NCBI RefSeq assembly: GCF_910592395.1
Contig: NC_088313.1
Span: forward strand, 14,276,437-14,340,436
DNA: 64,000 bases
Reading direction: 5' to 3'
DNA from: Lineus longissimus
Lineage: Eukaryota; Nemertea; Pilidiophora; Heteronemertea; Lineidae
The notes beneath the pieces are model-generated. The model was not told the origin of the DNA, made no database searches, and saw nothing but the letters and a program-made list of their open reading frames with translations. A program made the translations under genes and the position numbers. Of the stretch, positions 55,946 through 64,000 are shown in pieces; the stretch's first letter is position 1; each line of letters begins with the position of its first letter.

Positions 55946-56550
55946 CGAAGAAACAATTTGGAAGGCTTAGTAACATGGGTCATGTCGAAAGTTCAGCGGT
56001 GTAGCAGTAGACAGCAATCCTCAACACTGGCCTTTATATACGTATAGTGTGTATGATTTCAGGCTACCTCAAGTGAACGCACTGAAAGAGGCGTCTACAG
56101 AAGGAGTTTCGTAAGTATAGCTGATTGTTTTGCATTAACGAAGAAATTGACAAGCCATTCCGATGGCGATTCGAGTCGCCTTGAACGGATTTCTGTACAG
56201 TGGCACAGCAGTCGCTATACGACTGGTGACAGGAGATTCTGGTTCGGTTGCGGATGTGATCAGGAAACTTAGTCCCAACTCAGTAATAACCCCATTGTTT
56301 GATTATTGATAACGGCTTGCAGGCGGCAAAGTAACTGCTTTCGGCTATTTTTACTTGTATGTGTAATTCGACCGCACACTAGATCAGATGAATACAGCTG
56401 GATGGTCTACAAACTCGCCCCAGTGCCGAAATTTAAAATTGCTGCGTTGTAAGGAACGAAATCAGCGCCTCTAGTGTCAAGATTGCATTGTCTATAGACC
56501 TTTTGTGGACACCATAAATTACCATTTCTTATGTTACCTTCTGCCAATAG

Positions 56551-56670
56551 TGGGGTAGCTTTTGGCGTACAAGTGATGCCGACTACGGCTTTCTCATCAA
56601 GCCCATTCGGGGCAGAAAAAGAGATGTGGACGGAGCTGTACCCGCACTTGATGGTCAGAAAGAGGAATGA
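56551..56670 (+). pseudogene. Possible orphan exon, prodomain-like
   Basis: After an acceptor-like CTGCCAATAG the frame opens with WGSFWRTSDADYGFLIKPIR and continues GRKRDVDGAVPALDG to a TGA. G-F-D-Y-I-P followed by a basic KR processing site is the pattern of the end of a metalloprotease prodomain. I found no good splice link to 54869-55098. It may be a relic or part of an unrecognised gene. Confidence 0.3.
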
Positions 56671-56934
56671 AAAGGTGGACTTCGGAATTGGTAAGTTGTT
56701 ACTTACTGCACATTTTCGCGCCTTTTTACTACTTAGATGATTCCCGGAAATTTCTGAAAAATATCAAATGTGCATGATTGTCATTTTGGCGGAAACACAG
56801 AATTTCTTTCATATCTTTTGACCACTCAAATGAAATGAAACAGAACCCACGATAGGCGTGGCTGTTGCACTCTTAATTTCTTCTTCACTTCAGGTAATGA
56901 CTGATGCCGCATTGAAAACGTCGGACACGCCAGT

Positions 56935-57012
56935 TGCTGTGCTCGTTGCTATGCTCGTTGCTATGCTCGTTGCTATGCTCGTTGCTATGCTCGTTGCTAT
57001 GCTCGTTGCTAT
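56935..57012. repeat. 12-bp minisatellite GCTCGTTGCTAT, about 6 copies
   Basis: Copies of GCTCGTTGCTAT follow each other almost without change. The unit is a multiple of three, so both strands stay open through it. I see no reason to treat it as coding. Confidence 0.85.
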
Positions 57013-57506
57013 GTTTCCTCGATGTTTATATGTAGACTTCGTAATACAAAATGGTGGCATAAGCAATGAAATAAAATTATCATGAACACGTGTCACCGTT
57101 CTTTATTTATCCGTGACATCTTTGCGAGAATTGGCCAGTTCCACACTAAAGCTGACTCATGCGTTTGCACTATCTACATGCGGGCTTGAGAGCGATGCGG
57201 GACCCACCGACGTCTCACTTCCCTCACTTAACTTTACGGTTATTAATAAATTAATGGTTAATTAAGTTAAACCAGGGATTTTACACCAGGTAGAAGTATC
57301 TGGACAAAAGAATTCTCAGACTGAGGAGTGAAAGGTCATTGACATTATCCAAGGGCATGGGTTCTATTGCTATAAATCCCTTGCTGAACAATAGGCCTAT
57401 TGTGGGACAAATTTTTCAAGGCGAATTAATTCAACGTCCCCTTGAGAGGGCTGGTCAACAGGCACTGTCTCTAACAGTTTTGAGATGGTCCCTAATTTAC
57501 ATCAGC

Positions 57507-57606
57507 CACGTGGTGATTTTTACTTGCGAATCACGTGAGCAATCAACCAATCAGCGTCATCCAATTTGAAAAGTATAAGCGCGGGAATTTCAAATGTTAT
57601 GATTGG
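57507..57606. promoter_or_regulatory. REC8 promoter: E-boxes, CCAAT, CHR and E2F-like sites
   Basis: Within 100 bp and 70-170 bp before the REC8 ATG lie CACGTG (57507-57512 and 57532-57537), CCAAT (57547-57551, 57561-57565, and ATTGG at 57602-57606), TTTGAA (57565-57570), GCGCGGGAA, the reverse complement of TTCCCGCGC (57579-57587), and TTCAAA (57589-57594). In mammals E2F6 and MGA/MAX bind E2F and E-box motifs at germline gene promoters to repress them in somatic cells. Conservation of that control here is inferred. Confidence 0.5.
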
Positions 57607-57675
57607 CCGTGAATGCCATGTGCATTTCCCTCCCAGCTTCTTTGATTAGTTTGCCGTTTTCTGAAAGCTTTCAAA

Positions 57676-60600
57676 ATGTTTTACTCCTACGAAATACTGG
57701 CAAGAAAGAGGGGAAAGTTTGGTGTCATTTGGTAAGTTCACATGAAAAGGTCTTCTGGTTGGTCGAAATGTCAAAATTTCGAAAGCAGAGACCTGTCGGA
57801 TGCTGGGCGATTTACTGGAGTGATGTACTGTAGACAGTGTAGTGATGCACGGCATGCACGGTGTAGTGATTACATGCATGCATCGCCTACATAGTGTACA
57901 TGCATATATCATGCATTTTTGCTGTTTGTCATGTTCAAATTGTTCCTCATTTATATTACTGTTATAGCAAGGAATAATTTCCAGACTGAGAGTGAGGGTT
58001 TGGGGGCATGATGCATTAATGCCATTATGCCATGGTTGGTCATGCCGACTTATCGGCGGTGAATATCACTATTATCACAGTCCGAGGCGAAAGTCTCCTC
58101 CTTTCCTGAAGGATGGATACACGCACAACGTCGGTGGATCGTCATGACATGACATGCATAGGCCTATATGAGTCATGCCCATGGGCCTACTGCAATGAAT
58201 TAAAGATAGGCTGCCATGTAATGACTAAATCAATGTCTTTTGACAGGACTTTAGATTAGAAGGGACAGTAGGCCTATTTAGTTACAAAAAAGCAATGCCC
58301 CACAACGCTCACACTGACATGACCAACTCCTTATTTGTGATTTGCCAGGCTAAATCCCTGTATTGGGGCATAATCGTTGGCTAGATAGTACTTCTTCAAG
58401 GGCATAACAAAATCACATTAGCATGTGACTTTAATTGCCTAATGGAGCCATTTCATTCTGTGAGAAAGTGGTTGTGACGAATTCAGTGGTTTTTAACTTC
58501 TCGTGCCGTAGAAACTCCACCGTAACCTATCGCCAATACTAGTCTTTATGAATTCTTGCTATCACCTAATATTGATGAAAACAATTCACAATCGCAGAGT
58601 TAAATAATGTGCCAGTTCATGAATTTGAAATACTCTTCTTTCAGGTGTGCTGCCACCCACAAGAAGACTTTATCTAAACGAGAATATGCGAGCGTCAACA
58701 TCATCAAGGCATGGTACGTTGTTGACATGTGATTGGTACCCTTAGCAGGGTTCGCCACAGGGTTTTCTCAAGGTAGGGTGGTACCCTAGATATTCAAGAA
58801 GTTTTGCCAGTGTACATGTGCAGCACAACGTAGGGTGGCTAGCATTAGCAATAAGGTAGGGTCCTGTATTGTAGAAATCCTTTACAAAATTCTAGAGCAA
58901 GGTAGGGTGGCTCTTCCAAATGCCCTGTGGAGAACACTGTTGTCTGACCAAAATTGTACCCTACCTTAGAACACCACGCAAACGAGTGACTTTTGTCGCT
59001 GCGACATTATCGCTGATGAGAAATAAAAAGATTGCTTTTCTGCAGGTGCTGATCAAAGCCAAAGGGGAAAATTTTCACAAAAAAATGAATCCAGTGTTTT
59101 TGCCTTGGCTCATTGGCATCCCTGGATAGTGTAATAGCAGAAGGCCCTGGGAGATATATAACTGGGCCAAAGAGTAGCTTCCAAGGCATCTGGTTGTTGC
59201 CTCATAGTTCAACCCGCTTCCCGACAATGCCAAATCTGTTGGCGATGGGGTCTTTTGCTTACCATGGCATAGACACCAGATACAAGGAACCGTTGATTAA
59301 CATCTTTTGCAAAGGACTGTGAAGAGCAAGTTATTTTAGTTCTTTGAAAGCTGCGCCAGTTCATATTCCTCATTTCTCGCAGGGATCAAACCTGGGTCCT
59401 ATTGCGTGTTAGCCGGTGTTGTGTTGCTAACCACTCGGCTATTGAGGCTCCTTATAATTTAGCCCGGCACCAGACACTTTGAGCTCTTATTCAACTGTTC
59501 TATTTTCAGTCATGACATTGAAGACTATATTTGCGTGCGCGTGCATGCTGGGAGCGGCTCGAGACCGAGGTTTTCCCTGTACCTCAGTTCCCAGCTGATG
59601 TACGGCACTCTGACGGTCTACCACAAGCAAGTTGATTACCTCTTCAGTAAGTTACAAAAAAATAAGGAAAGGCAGTTGGTTAAATGAATTTTGTACACCA
59701 ATTCGGTTTGAAGTAAAGGCTGTGATATTACTTGGAGGAAGTTGCACCACTGCATGCTTATTTTGAGACCTAAAGCCTCTCATTGGCATTGCCTGAGAGC
59801 CGAGTTCACATTAACTGTGGCAATTTTTAAATTTTAGCTGAAGCAAAGGACTTTATCGAAAAGTTGAAGACAAAGATAGCTGATGGTCGGGACTACTCCC
59901 TGGATCTGGATCCAAAACTAACCAGGTGAGAAAATGCATTTCTTCTGTGAGCATCCGTTGCATGCTTCTATGGTTGGGCACCAATTGAAGTCACAGTCCC
60001 TCCGAACTGAACTGATTGAAAGGCCTGATTTAACAGCAACGCTGGGAAATTATGTACATGTATTTGAAACGTCTGATTGATCTATTTCAGATGTGACGTC
60101 ACACTGCCTGATCCGGTGGAACATTATAACCCCGACTTGGAATGGGAAAACGTTGATGACGTCTGCTTAGATATGCTTCAACCTGTGGTAAGGTCTTCTT
60201 TACTTAAAATATAGTCCCTTCATCACAATAATACAGATCTCTTATAAAGAATTTCACCATGATGATCATATATTTTTCAGGAAATGTTCACCCCAACCTT
60301 CCAAAGGCAGATACAACGAGGTCCAGAGCATGATACCTCGCCATTTCGACCTGACCATCCTAATTTATCCTCTGATCCTAGCTTGATGGGTGGTAAGCAA
60401 TTTACTCAGGGTTACTACAAAATGAAAGTCATACAGTCTCAAAAATAGGGTGACCTGTCTTGAGATAACTCGTCGATTCATGGACAATTTACTAAGAATG
60501 GTTCTGCATGAGCATTGGCTACTGGAAACACTAAAATATGATAAAAAACAAGCTTTACTTATAGCATTAACAATCTTTTTTTATTTGGGCACTCAAAAAA

Positions 60601-63600
60601 AAACTGGGCACCCAGAATTGAGGAATCACAAAAACCAGGGTGCATATCTTGGTGTAAAGCCTATGCTATTGAAATTGTCCGATATCTTGTTGCAGATTTT
60701 GGACTCGGGCTGATTGGAAGTCCACACACAAGAACCAGTGAAGAGTTGCAGATCACCGAAGAGGCTAGCTCAAGGACAAGGCCCGAGGTCCTGGAACCCG
60801 TCCCCGAAAATGATCTTCCCGAAATGGACATCAATAACATTAGTTTCTTCAACGATATCCCTCCAGAAAATGGTCTGTATCATCCGGAGGCTGAGGAGCA
60901 AGGGGTTAAACCTGATGAAGCGAGAAAAGATGATGACCAAACTAAAAAGGATAAAGCCGCTAAGAAAGATGAGCCCACAAAAAAGGATGAGCCCACTGAA
61001 AAGGATGAGCGCGCTGAAAAAGATGATCCTACTAAGAAAGATAAAGCTACTGAAAAAGATCAACAGGCTAGCGAACCAGTGGAAATGTATGTACATACTA
61101 GGTGTTACAAAAAATATTGTATACTTTGTAATACTTATATTCTTCAATAACCCCTGTGATATCAATCGTAGATTTATCAAATTCTAGATGTTTTTGTTTT
61201 AATCCCTTGACTAAAAGCGATCTTCGTGATTAACTGATCATAATCACAGTTATGATATTAAACCAGACCTTACTACTGTGAAGCTTTGCTAATGTACAAT
61301 GCACCCCCTTCGGACCAAGAAAATCGCTTAACTGTATCCAGAATTCACTGTATTGGGGGTTAACTTCGGTGCATTGTAATGAGATGGGACTTATTAACCA
61401 TGTGTTCACTGTAAGAGTTCATTATAAAACGGTTCCGCTATTGATTGTAACAGGTTCCACCATAAGTTAACTTTCATCCAATCTCCTCAGGGACCTGTTG
61501 CCTCCAGATGTCACCACGCCAACACGAGATGCCCTGCTTCCCGCGGAACCAGCACCGGCAGCATCACCGGAGGCCAGAAGTAAGCGCCCTCTTGTGGAGG
61601 AAGAAACACCGAGGTCACCGCGTCAAAAGACTCCTCCAAGAAAGGCTTCAAAGAAGGTATTGGTTAGTGTGCAGGGCTTAAAAATTTTTCGGGAGACTGG
61701 ATGTCAGGTCCAACAACCTGGTATTTGCGATTCTTCATTTCTAGATGCCGGGTAAATTTCTGTGCGTGCCCGAATTGAAGAATCGTGGCTTGAAGCTTCT
61801 GTTGCTTCCGCTAGCCTTTGCCAAGTTTGTGAAATGATCAGAGCAGGTCTTATTTGTGGCCAGGTGTGACGATGATGCCTGTTCGATTGGTCTTAAAAGT
61901 CATAGCGTGAGTACGATCATATTATATCGATCTAACTTATCCATATTCTTGACATTCAGAGTCTTGACTTCTCAGAATCGCCCATTACACCTACCCCACC
62001 TCGCCAGCCCCGAATTCGACGCAGAAGACGAGACCATCTCGTTATTGACAAGGACATTGTGGTCAGCAGGACGCAACAAATTCAGCATATGAAAAACTGC
62101 TCGGATATCCTTCGCCCACGAAATGATGAAGATGTGGTAAGCCTAACTAAAAAACACTTAAATCTAATGGCACTGTAGGGTTTCCGCCAGAGGGGGGATG
62201 GGGGGGATTCATCCCCCCCTAAAATATTTCAAGGGGGGATATCCCCCCTTAATTTTGAGCACTAAAGTTTGTTTTACTGTCAGATGAGTAATTTTCATGA
62301 TTTGATGTGTTAGATAAGAGCATTTGGGAGCCAACTGTAGCGGTTTTAGGGCCAAAAAACGTCTCAGGAGGGGTCATAATTATAAAAAAATTTTAGAAAA
62401 AAAAATTTTTTTTAGAAAAAAAATATGTTTTTTTGCTCCCCCCTCAAATTTAATCCTGGTGGAAACCCTGCACTAACTAAAATCTAATGTCAGTTAAAGG
62501 CCTATTCCATTCGTTTGAAAATGCAGTTTTACTTTGCTCCTGAAAGGTTGTTACGAAATAACCTATTAAGCCCCATGGCCTCCATATAATTTAATTTTCT
62601 TCTCAAATCAGTTCCAGCATCCACTGCGACGACCAGTTTCGGCTGCTGACCTTCTGAGACGGCCAGGCATACGTAAGTCACCTCAGTTATTTTCAAAAGG
62701 AAGGCGTCCTCCTTGTGCATGACCAGAACTCTATTTCTTGATGGTGCCATTTCGTCCCTGCTTGAATTGGTGGCCATTATAGCAGAATGTGCCGGATTCA
62801 CTCATTTAATCATTACAGGACATTCAATGCATATTGTGATGCAAAACTTTGGGTCTTGGTTAGAATACTTTTTTGGGACACCGAGATGGATCGGTAAAGG
62901 GCAGGATTTTTAAGATAGGACATCCTAACTTAGGAGGATTTGGGAAGGTGAGAAATTGCTTTGGGATTCCCCAAAGTTGCTTGTCGGGAATTTGAATAGG
63001 GCCTTTTCCATAATGGGACATCAGGCAGAGTTTCCCTCACCCCTTGACATTCCACCGATGAGAAAATCATTTACATATTCCCATTGTTTCTGCTTCTCTT
63101 CAGCTTGGTGCAACCGTCTGAGGCGCTGTTGGAATAAGGGTGCAATGACAACAAAAAAAGTCCCCGTAGAAGGTAAATGTAATCACAAATCTTTGTTTAT
63201 TTCAGTGTCATCCTTTCTGAAAGGCTAAGGCAAGGACAGTGTTGTCATAAATCTTATCTTCACGCAACCCTATTGTTGATCGCCTTCTATTCTATTTCCA
63301 ATATGTTTTCAGAGGGGCCACTTGCCCTCCCGGTTGAGCAGCTTGAAGCAGGTGTGCCAGGACAGCCGCAGGAACAACCACAGGCTGCTGCAGATTTCCC
63401 CGCAGGAGTGGAAGAACGACTGCAAGATGCTGCGTTCGAACAACCGCAGGATGCTGCAAATGTCCCCGCCAGAGCAGCAGATGTCCCTGCAGGATTGGAC
63501 GAATCGCAAGCCCCTAGGATAACCGAAGAGGCCTTTGGAGTAAATCTGTCACCGATCCCGACAGACCCTCATCGAGAGCCAGCACCTCAGGACCAACTCC

Positions 63601-64000
63601 GACCAGAATCGGTAAGAAAATGGGAGGGGGACTTCAAAAATACTTAAGCAACTAATAGAATTGGAAGGTAGAGGCTCGAGTTATGTGTTATGTCAATGGA
63701 TGATACTAAAATTGAGATGGCAACACTGCACTCGATTCTATGAATACTTCGTCCCTAAGATAGGGTAATGCTAGCTATTTTGAAATGAAACTTTTCCTAT
63801 GCCAAGTTGGGATCCAGGTTCCCTGGTCTTTTTCGGCTGTTGGCCAGGGGTACTATCCACTGGCAAAACCCTGCGGTGGCAAAAGGGTTGACACGCTCTG
63901 ATGGTTTTCATTTCAGTCATTGAATTTGGAGAACCAGTCAATTGAAGTTGCTCGTGAAAGACCGAGTCAGGGTACAGGGAGTATGCTCGGGAACATCAGC
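57676..64000 (+). CDS. REC8: REC8 meiotic cohesin kleisin (3' end outside window)
   Basis: Thirteen exons join in frame: 57676-57731, 58645-58713, 59510-59646, 59838-59925, 60091-60187, 60281-60392, 60696-61086, 61491-61656, 61960-62136, 62612-62672, 63104-63172, 63313-63611 and 63917 to the window edge. This gives 602 aa so far. The N-terminus MFYSYEILARKRGKFGVIWC, AATHKKTLSKREYASVNIIK and RPRFSLYLSSQLMYGTLTVY is the kleisin domain that binds SMC3. The LSKREY and R-R/K-FSLYLS spacing fits REC8 better than RAD21. A basic block PRIRRRRRDHLVIDKDIVVS (exon 9) corresponds to the conserved central motif. Residues about 267-311 are a lysine/acid repeat (KKDEPT type). The SMC1-binding winged helix is not yet reached. 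REC8 holds sister chromatids together in meiosis until separase cuts it. Upstream elements suggest E2F/E-box control. Confidence 0.9.
59382..59451 (-). repeat. tRNA-like SINE head in REC8 intron 2
   Basis: On the minus strand AATAGCCGAGTGGTTAGCAA (A box, about 59441-59422) and GGTTTGATCCC (B box, 59392-59382) are well formed, and the start GGAGCCTC resembles a tRNA acceptor arm. The region between is too short and unpaired for a true tRNA-Leu, so I call it a SINE or tRNA pseudogene. Confidence 0.5.
60934..61066 (+). repeat. In-frame coding repeat (KKDEPT) in REC8 exon 7
   Basis: Degenerate 15- to 18-bp units of AAAAAGGATGAGCCCACT type follow each other about eight times and stay in frame. 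They give a stretch of alternating K and D/E with T/P spacers. It is absent from the REC8 proteins I remember and probably expanded by slippage in this lineage. Confidence 0.7.
62180..62470. repeat. Low-complexity inverted G/A-rich repeat in REC8 intron 9
   Basis: GGGTTTCCGCCAGAGGGGGG at the left and TCCTGGTGGAAACCCTGCAC at the right are inverted relatives, and CCCCCCTTAA/TTTTTTAGAAAAAAA runs lie between. This looks like a decayed MITE whose ends read GGGTTTCCACC. Confidence 0.5.

Larger units (their letters stand above)
55099..57675. other. Intergenic region before REC8
   Basis: Contains the retrotransposon relic at 55668-55945, a possible orphan exon at 56551-56670, a 12-bp minisatellite at 56935-57012 and the REC8 promoter elements at 57507-57606. 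An AG-rich stretch lies at 55258-55275. Nothing else was recognised. Confidence 0.5.

Noticed and set aside
59382-59451. Functional tRNA-Leu gene on the minus strand
   Set aside because: A and B boxes are good, but the anticodon arm and acceptor stem do not pair properly. Treated as a SINE head.
60714-61187. 157-residue frame and a 136-residue reverse frame across REC8 exon 7
   Set aside because: Both are kept open by the short-period repeat in the exon. The frame joined to neighbouring exons is the REC8 one.

Overview
This is nuclear DNA from an animal. Genes are split into many short exons with GT-AG introns, introns and intergenic DNA are crowded with small transposons, SINE heads and minisatellites, and every recognisable protein is a metazoan family. 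The frequent TAGGCCTA and TACATGTA motifs and the protein divergence fit a marine invertebrate (non-vertebrate deuterostome or lophotrochozoan). The sequence alone does not fix the phylum.

Layout. (1) 1-3331: intergenic, with a long hairpin repeat and a decayed retrotransposon 3' end. (2) 3332-19966 (+): TNIP2/ABIN-2-like NF-kB regulator, 8 coding exons, 588 aa by my splicing, with a perfect kB site about 50 bp before its start codon. Its introns hold two cut-down Harbinger transposons, a piggyBac-type MITE and several copies of a TA-flanked MITE. (3) 19967-33265: about 13 kb without a recognisable gene, made largely of minisatellites, inverted-repeat elements and a large interrupted palindrome. 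(4) 33266-37540 (+): CKAP2-family spindle protein, 9 exons, 645 aa. (5) 39477-40621 (-): SFR1, partner of SWI5 in RAD51/DMC1 recombination. (6) 41682-49790 (+): NCAPH, the condensin I kleisin, 15 exons, 745 aa, arranged head-to-head with SFR1. (7) 54480-55098 (+): a small secreted protein resembling part of a metalloprotease prodomain. (8) 57676-64000 and beyond (+): REC8, the meiotic cohesin kleisin, 13 exons visible, C-terminus outside the window.

Four of the six genes serve chromosome segregation or recombination (CKAP2, SFR1, NCAPH, REC8), and two are kleisins. The SFR1/NCAPH gap and the REC8 upstream region carry CCAAT, E2F-like and CHR-like elements; REC8 also has two CACGTG E-boxes. 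Exon junctions were chosen by GT/AG sites, continuous reading frame and remembered family similarity. No alignment, transcript data or homology search was available.
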